From the NCBI GenBank assembly GCA_047967505.1, contig CM106541.1: a stretch of DNA of 64,000 nt; one strand, given 5' to 3'. The notes beneath the pieces were generated by a model. The model was not told the DNA's origin. It ran no database searches and saw nothing but the letters and a program-made list of their open reading frames with translations. Positions within the stretch are counted from its first letter, which is position 1. Every line of letters starts with the position of its first letter. Positions 21,241 through 31,209 of this stretch are shown here, one piece after another. Both the position numbers and the translations under genes were made by a program. Source of the stretch: Dipteris shenzhenensis (lineage: Eukaryota > Polypodiophyta > Polypodiopsida > Gleicheniales).

Positions 21241-22198
21241 GGTGTTGCTCCACCTGGAGGGGTATGCAAGCAAACGTTTGATGGCAAAAGAAATGACGAA
21301 GAAGATCTTGACGGGATGCCTGACAGCGCACATCTGACGGGATTTGTAGGTTTTGTCGTCGATCCCTTGCGAGGGCGTTAGGTGCTGCAGAAGCGATCAG
21401 GACGCAAGCACGACGTGTGACGGTCTCTGAGGCGCGATGCTCTAGAAGGTTTGGTCGCCTGTGCATATTTTCCCAGCTCAAGGATTAACCTTAGGGTGAC
21501 GTGGCAGACACATGTACTATGCTGACGTGGTGCCTAGCCAGGCAGCAGATGACATGGCAGGTCAGCAGATGACGTGGTGCACACGTGTGGTGCTGACGTG
21601 GTAGTACATGTGGCAGCCAGGTGGCAAAGTACTCAGGGACGTGGCAGTACATCTGGCAGCCAGCTCAGATGCTGATGTGGCATTGACACATGGCAGACAG
21701 GTGGCTAGCCCGTGGTAAGTGTAACTCTGGTTAGCTGGACTTTGGTCAGAGGTCCAGTTAGTTGGCCCAATCAAACCAGACCAGAACAGAACCAGTCTGG
21801 TCAGTTTGACCAGACAGTAACCATCCAGTCACAGGCTAACCAGACCAGAATCAGTCAGTCTGGTTAGAGTAACCAGTAGTTACCCATCTGGTTACTGTCC
21901 CCCCCCCCCCCAAAAAAAAGGACAGTTGCAGAGACTGTTTCTGCTAGCAGTTTTCACCTATCTGAGAGAGTATTTACTGTCAGAAAAGCAGCAGAAACAC
22001 AGCAAAATCAGAGATTTGCAGAAAAAGAATATGCATGCCCTTGAGCAGAGAAAAGAGGGAAAAACAGATGCATTTTGAAGCCATTTGCAGTCAGAAAAGG
22101 GGCGCACAGCTTTGAGTTTATGCCTTGAGTTGACAGACAGCCCGGCACTGGCATAAGTTGTGAATGCAAGACCTCTTGTTGAGGTAATTTTTCTCTTT
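21241..22198. repeat. Non-coding stretch with degenerate gacgtggca and accagactgg motifs
   Basis: Between the proposed hAT end and LINE-A part 2. From 21495 to 21715 it has irregularly repeated gacgtggca/catggcag motifs, and from 21720 to 21900 repeated ccag(a/t)c and tggtta motifs. A C13A8 run follows at about 21899-21918. It could be a solo LTR or other TE flank. No gene is seen. Confidence 0.4.
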
Positions 22199-22488
22199 GA
22201 AAAGCAAAGGTTGCGTACATCAGTTACATACACAGTGTGTGTGAGAAACTTGCAGATCCCCCATTGCTGGTTAGGACGGTTCTCACGGATAGGGGTACCG
22301 CTCAGGATACGCTTCTTTCGGGAGTCTCTTGGCTTCCCCCAAGAGAAAAGCAAAGGTTGCGTACATCAGTTGCATACACAGTGTGTGTGAGAAACTTGCT
22401 GATCCCCCATTGCTGGTTAGGACGGTTCTCACGGATAGGGGTACCTCTTAGGATACGCTTCTTTCGGGAGTCTCTTGGCTTCCCCCAA
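22199..22488 (+). repeat. 146-bp tandem duplication at the start of LINE-A copy 2, part 2
   Basis: Two near-identical units (22199-22342 and 22345-22488) each contain gcaaaggttgcgtacatcag and end in ggcttcccccaa. Both encode a segment like CWLGRFSRIGVPL, similar to the WLGQFTPRGIPL of LINE-A copy 1, so the duplication includes LINE coding sequence. Confidence 0.85.
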
Positions 22489-23400
22489 TCTCACTTTTAT
22501 CGAGTGGGACGAGGAGGATCTCTGCAGATTGAGTCGGAGATGGAGGAGGAGACAAAGTTGGACTTAGAGGACTTAGAGTGGCAGAGGGTTAGGATTGTGG
22601 GTCGCATGGGCAGGTTTTGGTACATTTATCCCTCCATAGTCTTATCGACCCCAGATGGAGCAGTATGGCGCTTGTGGATCTGGGAGGATAGACCTTTATG
22701 TGACATTCAGTGGGACCCAAGGGAGTGGTTGTGGCCAGCTTGCATTGGGCACTCGAACTGGGTGGAGGAGGTATTTTTCTTCCGCTACGCCACTCGTGTT
22801 GGGTGCCGTTTTAAGCTTGAGGCAGCAGCATGGTCCCCCACGAGGGATCGTCACTGGCTAGAGCAGGATGTCCTGCGAGAGGTCATAGGTCGCTTTTGGC
22901 CCCGCCTTTGACTAGTTTGCGCCCGCGGAAGATTTCTTATTTCTTTTGGCTGGGGCTAGCCCATTGGCCCTTGGCTGCTCCAGATCAGGATAGATGGCAG
23001 ATGCACTATTTTGTGGATGGAGTTCTGGGGACGATCCCGCACTGTCTTTGGGGACGCTTTGTCACACTGCGGATATGGCTAGCGTCCTTCAGGATTGTTG
23101 CTAGCATGTGGAGGATGAGCATGAATTTCATGTGGGGGATGGTGGCCTACCTCACGGAGGGAGGCCATGCCTTTGTGATCGACCCTGTCACGCCGGCTTA
23201 CAGGATACATGGGCAGCATGTTTCCCAGATTGAGATTCATGATGTAGTTCAGCCCTCCCGTCCACGCCCACCACCTCTTTGGAGGATGGTGTTTGGGAGA
23301 CTGTTTCTAGCATTATTGCTTGGAACATCTGGATGACCTGTTGCAGCCAGGTGATGGGCGCATGCTACTCTCCCTCTCCATGCCACTGATATGAGAGGTC
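22380..23400 (+). pseudogene. LINE-A copy 2, part 2: ORF2 C-terminal region
   Basis: The frame from 22237 to 22911 carries WQRVRIVGRMGRFW, VWRLWIWEDRPL and DIQWDPREWLWPA, matching copy 1 at about 1160-1000 (minus) collinearly. After a frameshift near 22905, RPRKISYFFWL and PHCLWG follow, corresponding to the zf-RVT region. The CX2C of the finger is degraded here. The final part (PPLWRMVFGRLF) corresponds to the LWEIINSIAGWHIW segment of copy 1. With part 1 at 15540-16090 it makes one LINE copy split by about 6 kb. Confidence 0.75.
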
Positions 23401-23790
23401 TCATGTGTGATGTAAAGAGGATAGCCACTCCCCTCGAGCCCCACACACCAGTGTCTCTCCTTGTCTCCTTCCTATGAGATGACTCCCATGTATATCTTGT
23501 CACAGTGGGCAGTCCTCTCTTGGGGCTCTCATGTGTCTTAGTATAGAAGACCATGTCTCTGTCAGTGTATGTCTCCGAGAAACCACCCGGATTAGACCAG
23601 AGTGTGCCATTTCAATTCCACACTGCAATTCTCAGTCCACTTTGTGTCCCATTGGTCCGACACTATCATAATACACCCTCTTCTTTCTCTTCCTTTTCTT
23701 CCTTCTCCCTGTGGTCTTGATCTCCTCTCTCTTGGATGATCACCCTACCATCCCTATATGCAGCCCATTTCCTTGCTTCTCTCGCTGCCA
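23401..23790. other. No recognisable gene; probable LINE-A 3' untranslated region
   Basis: This follows the LINE-A C-terminus without long frames. It becomes pyrimidine-rich (23680-23790) and ends where the LINE-B tail of the opposite strand begins. Confidence 0.35.
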
Positions 23791-23794
23791 TGAC

Positions 23795-24750
23795 GAGAGA
23801 AAAAAAGAAAGAAAGAAAGAAATAAATAAATAAAGTTTATTAAAGTCTTTGGAATACCAATGGGTCTATGAGACTTTGAAAAACCTGATACAATGAGCTG
23901 TGGTAGTGGAGCTACTAAACGAGCATCCACACCAATGCAGAATGCAAAAAATGCAAAATGGCAATACTAAGTCCTAAGTACAATGTAGTACAACATAGTC
24001 ATGTCGATAGTCGACTATATATCAATCTCATCATTATCATCATCAACATCATCATTCATCATGATCATCATCATTAGGAGCAGGACATCACGATGGATGA
24101 GGTAGTGGAGGCATGAGGTCAGCAATAGAGGCTGTTGGCCCCTCAAAGATACAGTCTTGGTACGTCTCTTGGTCGTAGCTCTGCGTCCAGGGCCACCGTG
24201 ACCCCCGTCGGTCGGGCTCCGACTCTAAACAAGGAGGGGATGCCCTCAAGTATGATCTGTGTGTCAACCCTTTGTCTGAGCTGGCGGGTCACAGGCTCCG
24301 GGTCAAGGTCATGTCGAGGTCTCATTTTGTGGGGATCCATGTGATCTGGTTGAAAGAACTCCGTGATAGAGCTCTAAGAGGTATCAGTTGAGGAAGAAAT
24401 CTTCTCCTGTCTCCGTGATCAGAGTATCCTCTCACGGTGTCTAAACACCTCATGAATGAAACCAGCCAAACATCGCTGGTTTGGGTAGGAGAGGAAACGG
24501 GCCAAAACCCCATAACTATCTCTGAAGAGGTAGTAGAAATGCCCTCGGATCTCATACTAAACAGAACACTTGAAGATGAAATGCTCCTTTGTATCAACCT
24601 CCTGCATGTCACATAGTGTGTATATGCGCCTCTCCTTGGGTAACCGCTCTGCTCTGCTGCTCTCGATACGAAGTTTGTGTGAAGAGACCCGGAACTGCCC
24701 AAGAGAGATCCTCAGCGAGTGGGGTACATGAATTTGCATGTATTCAGGTG
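23795..24750 (-). pseudogene. LINE-B copy 2: ORF2 C-terminus and 3' UTR
   Basis: The minus-strand frames end a LINE ORF2. RISLGQFRVSSHKLRIESSR is followed by ERRIYTLCDMQEVDTKEHFIFKC (24739-24557), a CX2C...H...C-like zinc motif typical of the C-terminus of several LINE clades. Frames down to about 24320 follow. The 3' UTR (24080-23840) carries a CAT-rich stretch (24025-24075), aaacctgataca and AATAAA at the end. The element terminates in (TTTA)n then (TTTC)n on the minus strand. Only the last part of the element is present, consistent with 5' truncation. Confidence 0.7.
23800..23836. repeat. (GAAA)n(TAAA)n tract at LINE-B 3' end
   Basis: This lies exactly beyond the LINE-B 3' UTR. On the element strand it is pyrimidine-rich, as in the copy ending near 10736. 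Confidence 0.7.
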
Positions 24751-24753
24751 GAT

Positions 24754-24755
<2 letters not shown>

Positions 24756-24790
<35 letters not shown>
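24756..24790. repeat. (GA)n microsatellite
   Basis: About 17 uninterrupted GA units lie at the 5' break of LINE-B copy 2. (GA)n also abuts LINE-B copy 3 at both of its ends. Confidence 0.9.
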
Positions 24791-24792
<2 letters not shown>

Positions 24793-25793
24793 CAACTTAG
24801 AGAAATAGGCAAATGGCAACTGTTTAGATCCAGGGATACAACTACAGCCAAGGGGGCTTGTGTGGAGAAGAGCTCCGAGTGACCTTGAGTGTGAGGGGGG
24901 GAGCCTTTATATGCCCCTTCCCAGCCTGGTCAGCCAGCAAGGGCTGACGAGATTGACCGACCAGCAGGTCAGGCTGACCTAACCCGACCTGGATAGTCAG
25001 GTTGGGTAACCAGACCAGCCCCAACTGGGCCCCAACACAGCCCTGACCATGGGTCCCATTAGCCTGTACCAGCCAGCCTAAAACAGGTTACACCCAGTCC
25101 TACAAGTGTGCTTCATGCTGGCAAAATGGTTCGGTATCTGGGCCTTCACCGGAATGTGTGCCTACTCTTTACTCTAGGCGGGTACATCCTCAAAGCAGCC
25201 CTCTCTCTACACCCGATATGCCCTAAACTTTAACAAAAGGAGGGGAGAGGATTTGTATTGCATGTTTTATCCCATTTGACCTCTATAGTTTAAAATTCCT
25301 CCAAGTACTATTGAGCCGTACCCCCATGATTGTAGCCTAATTTAATTACAGCATCTTAATGAGGGAAATAGAGTTCCCTCGAACTCCAGCTTCAGCATAA
25401 ATAACTTTTTCTATGTGTTGAAAGTGGATGTTTATTGTCCTGGTATCATTGAACAGGATAACATTTTTCTTTTTCCCTTGTATTCCAGCTAGTGCTTTAT
25501 TGCTTTCCATTGTGTACCTTGGAAGGGGAGTCGACAAAGCTATCCTTGGTTGTGGAAGTGTACAAGGAAAAAGAACAAATAAAGAAGCTTAGAGGGATTA
25601 AGATGTTTACATAGGCAGAAGCCACCTTCATAAGCACAAACCATGATTACATTATATCATTTTAGTATCAATAGTATATATGATTGAGGCATGTAAAATA
25701 GTTCAGTGTCTTCACTTCTATGATATCAGTTTCCATTTGGTGGTGCACTTCTTCCCATGATTGGACTTCCTTTTAAAGAGGCATCACATTCGT
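24791..25793. other. No recognisable gene
   Basis: 24900-25110 is rich in ccagcctggt/ggtcaggctgac motifs similar in style to 21720-21900, perhaps an old LTR. The rest is AT-rich, with only short unsupported frames. Confidence 0.4.
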
Positions 25794-25990
25794 GATGGTA
25801 GATTATAGTACATTAATTGGATTACAATGACTGGATAGATTATTAGTAAAGGTAGGTTATAGTACATTAATTGGATTATTGTTGTTGATGCACAAATTAC
25901 AATGACTGGATAGATTATTGGTGAAGGGTAGAATATAGTGCATTAATTGGATTATCGTTTGCTGATGCACAAATTACAATGACTGGATAA
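25794..25990 (+). repeat. About 75-bp tandem repeat, three units
   Basis: Three copies of a unit containing tatagtacattaattggatta and aattacaatgactggatagat. The first unit lacks about 20 bp. The array lies immediately before a good splice acceptor and the RRM-like exon, so it is intronic if that exon is real. Confidence 0.8.
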
Positions 25991-26002
25991 TTTTATTTAC
26001 AG

Positions 26003-26092
26003 AATACTGTCCATGGGTATATACTCAAAGGGAAGCCAGTGATTGTTCAATTTGGTCGGAATCCTGCAGCTGCGAAGTCTACTGCAGACTAG
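26003..26092 (+). pseudogene. Terminal exon of an RRM protein, resembling U11/U12-65K; isolated fragment or last exon of a dispersed gene
   Basis: After an acceptor-like tttatttacag, 30 codons are open and end in TAG. They read NTVHGYILKGKPVIVQFGRN then PAAAKSTAD. The G-x-x-L-K-G-K-P-x-I-x-Q-F-G-R pattern is the last beta-strand of an RNA-recognition motif. From memory it fits the C-terminal end of plant U11/U12-65K (minor-spliceosome) proteins. No upstream exon is recognisable within the window on the plus strand before the LINE-B copy. It could be a lone duplicated fragment or the last exon of a gene with a very long, transposon-filled intron. The type is listed as pseudogene because integrity cannot be shown. 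Confidence 0.4.
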
Positions 26093-26208
26093 CATTCAAA
26101 GATTGTTTGCGTGCCATATTTGATGGTATTTCACTGGTAATATTCCCTGTAATTTTCTCAGACTCGAGCAGGATGGAGTTTAATGACAGTTGAAATGCTC
26201 TAGTTACA

Positions 26209-26424
26209 TTGTTTCTGCACTTTTTATTCACACAAGTTTTAAATATAGCAAATGCACAGAAAGCACCGCTATGTATGGATGTAAGATTTCCACTGACCTA
26301 TCACCATAAGTGTTTTATTGTTGCTTGTCGTTGGGAACCTGATGACTTGTTATTTTTGACACTGAATCCAGCAATGAGGGTGTATGGAATCACTTATGGA
26401 GGCAGTTGTGTACTTGCCATCTAA
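26209..26424 (+). other. Unidentified 71-codon frame next to the RRM-like exon
   Basis: An open frame includes a RWEPDDLLFLTLNPAM segment that does not look like repeat sequence. No family is recognised and codon use is not informative at this length. It may be 3' UTR that is open by chance. Confidence 0.2.
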
Positions 26425-26450
26425 GTGTCTTCTGCTCTCTTCTAGGCAAG

Positions 26451-26652
26451 GGGATGCCTTGATGACAGAGAATGAATCATTCGATAAAACAACATTTAAT
26501 GCTAGGGCCCAGGGGAAGGCGATGATTTAGTCCATATCTCTAGACAGTGTGTATAGCTTCATTGACGAATTTTCTGCGGAGTATGGCAATACTCTGCACA
26601 TGATTGCAGTTCATATGTGAATTGGAGAAACTGCATCAAGTTTGGTTACAGG
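26451..26652 (+). pseudogene. Exon-like stretch with two in-frame stops, product unknown
   Basis: A good acceptor (ctctcttctag) precedes a frame reading ESFDKTTFNARAQGKAMI, a TAG, SISLDSVYSFIDEFSAEYGN, TLHMIAVHM, a TGA, then IGETASSLVTG and a donor-like AG|GTTTTG. The composition looks like a real globular protein, broken by two stops. I do not recognise the family. It may belong with the RRM-like exon just upstream or be separate. Confidence 0.3.
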
Positions 26653-28539
26653 TTTTGTATTGGTTTACTTTTGAATCCCAAGCCCAGGACAAAATCAGGA
26701 CAGGAGTGTACAGATATTTAAGGGGGGTTCTCTGTAAGACTATCCTCCAGAAATATATTATCTAACAAGCTTTAGTATCAAGCAATTCTAGTCCATCAAA
26801 TATCTGCTGATGTGAACTGGGCTTTTGTCGTTTCATATTTTCTTAGAATCTGAGGCAAGTTAGCTCTAATTAACATTGTAGAAGTAGAGTAGTTTACTAA
26901 TTTATAGAATGATGTATTGAAGTGACATAGAACCATCCACCAAACTCAAGAATGAATCTTTCAAATATATGCCTTTGGCACACTAATTTTTGAGGATTGG
27001 AATTGAAGTGTGGCATAATGAACAAAGTCGTGTTATAAATGCATGTGGGCATAGAACAAGCAACCTGAAAGGAAACATCAAATGCTCTTGTATATAACAT
27101 GTGCAATGTGGCTTCCCTTTGCATGCTTGGCATGCATGCACCAGTTTGTTTGGGTGAGTGTTAAAGTTTCGAACATTTCCAGCCCTTCAGGAATTCAGCA
27201 GTAATGATTATTTTGGTCTTGGCACCAACGTTATTTTTTCAATACATGAAGACCTGCTATGCATACATTAAAGGTGCCTTCATCTATCAAGAGGTGTTAG
27301 CCTCTTGCAACGATTTTGGAGTGCTTTAGGTTTATGACATGAGTTACAAGTGCTTGGCTTAAAAAGATGCATGCATCCTTTGCAAAATTAGAGCGACAAT
27401 GTTTACATCGGAGGCTTGCTTTCAATTTTGTAGGTCGATCAAAGAGAGCTTAAGATCCGCAAATGTTGAACAGTCCGCCTGTGTACCATCCTTCTCTATC
27501 CAGTAAGCAAGGGAGAGCAAGGGTCAATATTTGTAGGCTTGAGTCATGTAATACATTCGATGGATGGATTGCCCCTCTCAATATATAGTAGATGGGATGT
27601 CCATATGTTTAAGGTGGTAGAGTTTAAAAAGGATAATGGGTTTAGACTTGTTAAAGTTGTATACATTGAGGAACATGGGCTGAAGCCCACAAACTGCTTA
27701 CATGGATCATATTGTGGATCTCATAGAATGAGGCACTCACGTTCCATTGTAAGTAGATGTCCATAGGTGAGTTTAGGGTCACGAATTGCAAGATTTGAGG
27801 AACGTGTCCCACCATCTTTTTAGGAATGTCCTTGAATGCATGTCTTGCATCATGTAGACAAATTTCAGATGCCTATGTTGATGTTGGGTATCAAGAGACT
27901 TAGGATTGCTTGATGAGTGGTTGGCATACGCTACGATCCCAACCACTAACTAGTTGCTCGTTTTTTCCAAGAGGGACCCTCTATCCTCCCTCCATCGGGG
28001 GGCTTTAAAGGTATATCTAGGAGATGTGTGATAACGAGATTGGACATCTTTGAGCTAACAAGAGCTATAGATTGCCTTTTAAAAATGTGTGTGTGTGTGT
28101 GTGAGAGAGACCATGGGAAAAAAACCTCTTTTTTCTTTGGTACTCTAATGAACACATAGCCCAAGTCGATAGGGCTTGGTAGGCAAGGGATGTTTGATGT
28201 CCTCTTCGAACTCTCCAATGTTCTACCTCTCCGTCATTCATCCCCTCTTTGTTGGCCCATGGTCCTTTTTGTTAGAGCCTTGAAAGAAATTTGGATTGTG
28301 AATTGTAATAACACATAGTGCTTTCTAATTGGAATAGCCATCACATTGGCTAAGAAGGATGAAGACGGAGTACATTTGGCTGAAAATTTACAGAGGGTCC
28401 TTCTCCCTTTGTTTGTTGCATCGAGCTACTTTTCATCTAATATATGGCCGCCTCGTTATAGCCTTCAGCTCTTATAATGATGCTACAATCAATTGAGCTA
28501 GCCCCTTTACTCAAATGTTCACCTTAGTTGTTGTAGACT
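26653..28539. other. No recognisable gene
   Basis: AT-rich sequence with short unsupported frames on both strands. A short (GT)n(GA)n tract lies at about 28085-28110. No TE domain is recognised. Confidence 0.5.
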
Positions 28540-29125
28540 AACAATTGCGAGAATTGCAAAGGTGTGCAATGCATCCGCCACTCTCTTACCAGTTAGCTAT
28601 AGACATATCATACAATACAATTGTCTCAGCAAGACACTAGAACTGAAAGTGGATAGCAGGTAAATGAAGGAAGTAGAGTGAAGGCCTAAAAGGAATGTGG
28701 CAAGTCCACTATGTTAGGGAGCTAATGTTTGGGGAGATGCCTAGGACTTTGAGATTATTTATTTGTCTATATCTTCTTTTCCATAAACAATGGCCCCACA
28801 AGAGAGGACAAGCCAGACCCCTATTGATATTGACAATTACAATAATTGCGAAGGTGTGCAATGCATCTGCCACTCTCTTACCAGCTAGCTACAAACATAT
28901 CATACAATACAACTGTCTCAGCAAGACAATAAAACTGAAAGTGGATAGTAGTCAAATGAAGGAAGTAGAATGAAGGCCTAAAAGGAACGTGGCAAGTCCA
29001 CTACATTGGGGAGCTAATGTCTGGGGAGATGCCTTCGACTTTGAGATTATTTAATTGTCTATATCTTCTTTTCCATAAACAGTGGCCCCACAAGAGAGGA
29101 CAAGCCATGACCTCTATTGATATTG
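28540..29125 (+). repeat. Tandem duplication, two units of about 292 bp
   Basis: Units at 28540-28832 and 28833-29125 share aaggtgtgcaatgcatc, ggcctaaaaggaa(t/c)gtggc and ggccccacaagagaggacaa with scattered substitutions. Neither unit encodes a recognisable protein. Confidence 0.85.
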
Positions 29126-29289
29126 CTAGGGTTGCCATAGCCATCTAAACGAATCATGTACTGAGTGCTAAGAGAGATTGACATACAGTTTGATAAGGCC
29201 AAGATGTGAAATCAAGATCACATTGAAGATTGTGCTAGTGTGTGCAAACCGATGGCTCAATTGAATATATATAATTTTTAAAATACGAA

Positions 29290-29430
29290 AGAAAGTTCCT
29301 ATTGTTTATAGTATGAACCTATGTAGATGTTAAGTGAGAGCTCATCCATCATTGCGTATATCTAGTAGTACTCATGAGCAAAGTGTCATCCAGTTGAATT
29401 AGTAAGAGTATCTAAGAGGAGCAAGAGTAT
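29290..29430 (+). repeat. 140-bp dispersed direct repeat, copy 1 (copy 2 at 30012-30150)
   Basis: Both copies read gttcctattgt(t/c)tatagtatgaac, continue through tatgtagatgttaagtgagag and end near taagaggag. They flank the microsatellite block and the MITE, about 720 bp apart. Confidence 0.8.
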
Positions 29431-29437
29431 CCTTTTA

Positions 29438-29462
29438 TACATACATACATACATACATACGT

Positions 29463-29530
<68 letters not shown>

Positions 29531-29544
29531 TATATATATATATA

Positions 29545-29578
<34 letters not shown>

Positions 29579-29653
29579 TATATATATATATATATATATA
29601 GATCTCTCTCTGTGTGTATATATATATGTGTTTGTGTGTGTGTGTGTGTACAC

Positions 29654-29696
<43 letters not shown>
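29438..29696. repeat. Compound microsatellite: (CATA)n, (TA)n, (GT)n, (CA)n
   Basis: Long AT-dinucleotide runs at 29465-29600 are interrupted by c or g, followed by GT and CA runs up to 29694. The frames across it are Tyr/Ile or Cys/Val repeats and not genes. Confidence 0.95.
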
Positions 29697-29697
<1 letters not shown>

Positions 29698-29718
29698 AAA
29701 TTATAATAATTATTATAA

Positions 29719-29964
29719 ACACCATATTAGGGAATTTGGAAAAATCCCAAGTCCCATTTTCCAAAGAAATTAAAATGGAGCATGGCAAAACCTTTCAAGA
29801 TTCTGTCAAAATCTTTCGTGTGATCTAACCTTGGAGTTCTCATGAAGAGTACTTTCTAATGTACATTCACCATCAAATTTTAAGTTTTCATACTCAAGAT
29901 ACATCAAGATTTTGATTAAATCAAAATTCCCAAAGTATTGGGATTTTCCCAAATTCACTAATAT

Positions 29965-29969
<5 letters not shown>
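29719..29969. mobile_element. MITE-like element with 30-bp terminal inverted repeats
   Basis: The left end acaccatattag...aaatccca (29719-29749) and the right end tgggattttc...ctaatatggtgt (29939-29969) are inverted repeats with 28 of 30 matches. The 250-bp interior is AT-rich and non-coding. It sits between a (CA)n/AT tract and a (GT)n tract. No target duplication can be read with confidence because of the microsatellites. Confidence 0.65.

Positions 29970-30012
<43 letters not shown>
29965..30012. repeat. (GT)n(TA)n microsatellite
   Basis: A run of GT followed by TA starts inside the right MITE terminus and leads into the second 140-bp repeat. Confidence 0.9.
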
Positions 30013-30150
30013 AGTTCCTATTGTCTATAGTATGAACTTATGTAGATGTTAAGTGAGAGATCATCCCCTCCATTGCATAGATCTAGCGGTATTCATGAGT
30101 AGAGTGTCATTTATTCGAATGAGTAAGAGTTACTAAGAGGAGATAGTGTG
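30012..30150 (+). repeat. 140-bp dispersed direct repeat, copy 2
   Basis: Partner of 29290-29430 (see there). It is diverged by substitutions and a few small indels. Confidence 0.8.
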
Positions 30151-30179
30151 ATAGGGCTTCTATACTCGGATCATGTTCC

Positions 30180-30991
30180 AAGTATGCCCCCATCTTTGTA
30201 CTTAACTCTTTAAGACCTTCCTTAGGGGAACTTTCATTATTAGGCTTTATAGTGAGAATGGCTCTTTGTGCTATGAAGTTCATCATATGTGGATCTTTTA
30301 GTTCATTTTATACTCTACCTTGTACCCCAATAATGAACATCTATAGGAATATCCAACCCACATCTTCCCAATAGCAGTGAATATGCATTTGTAGGTGTAA
30401 AGTACATAATACAAAATCATCGATAAGGAAAGATAAACCAACTATAATCATCTACACCTTTCTAATAATACCCATTGGTTAAATTTCTCTCTGTTCATAG
30501 ATTACAAAAAGTTATGAATTTAACAAAACCAGTCCTTTCCATAGTCTCATAAGTCATAAGACTAACTCTTGAACCACCATCTACCAACACTTCATTCATT
30601 GTGTAGCCATCTATCTGAGGATGCTCCAATGTCTTGGGCTTGGGGTAAGATAGACATAACTAAGGTTCTACTTCCTTTTGTTTCATTAATGTAGAGGCTT
30701 ACTCTCTTTGACATTGAGGGGATATGTTCAATAATTGTAACAACTTAATATCGAGCCTCATATTACCCAAGCGTATCAAAAAATTATAGGCCTTGGTTTA
30801 TCATTTAAACCTAAGACCTTTTTATATTGATGACGTAAGTGACCTTGAGTAACAACCTTAGCTAGATTCAATTTACTTAGAGGGATAGCCTCTTGATCAT
30901 AGTTAACCTCCATTGGACGCTCTTCTATTTGATTTGGACGTGTTATGGGCATACTAGTGGGATTAAACAAATGATTGAGTCTTACTATCAT
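30180..30991 (-). pseudogene. Decayed Ty3/gypsy aspartic protease fragment
   Basis: Across frameshifts the minus strand shows MNEVLVDGGSRVSLMT (active-site D-G-G-S context, near 30590), QPMGIIRKV and LSFLIDDFVL, then a YPLLLGRCWL-like segment (near 30360). This order is the retroviral-type protease of plant gypsy elements. The upstream frame (30991-30776) is a linker of unknown assignment. No RT, LTR or knuckle is seen next to it, so it is an isolated, old piece. Confidence 0.5.
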
Positions 30992-31136
30992 TTAATCCTC
31001 CACTTATTGGTTGATCTTCCTCTTCATCAACTATGGTGTGAACTACTTATTGCTCATGCCTGATCCTATGACAAGTGCCACTAAAAGTAGCCTAGGGTTT
31101 ACATTTTATGGTAATGCATGTCCTTCTCTTAGAGAG

Positions 31137-31140
31137 AGAA

Positions 31141-31207
<67 letters not shown>
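31137..31207. repeat. (GA)n microsatellite at the 3' break of LINE-B copy 3
   Basis: About 33 GA units, immediately followed by the CAT-rich 3' UTR of LINE-B. Confidence 0.95.

Positions 31208-31209
<2 letters not shown>

Noticed and set aside
21899-21918. C13A8 run considered as a poly(A) tail or polypurine tract
   Set aside because: No LINE or LTR boundary with a matching repeat lies next to it; treated as a simple homopolymer junction.
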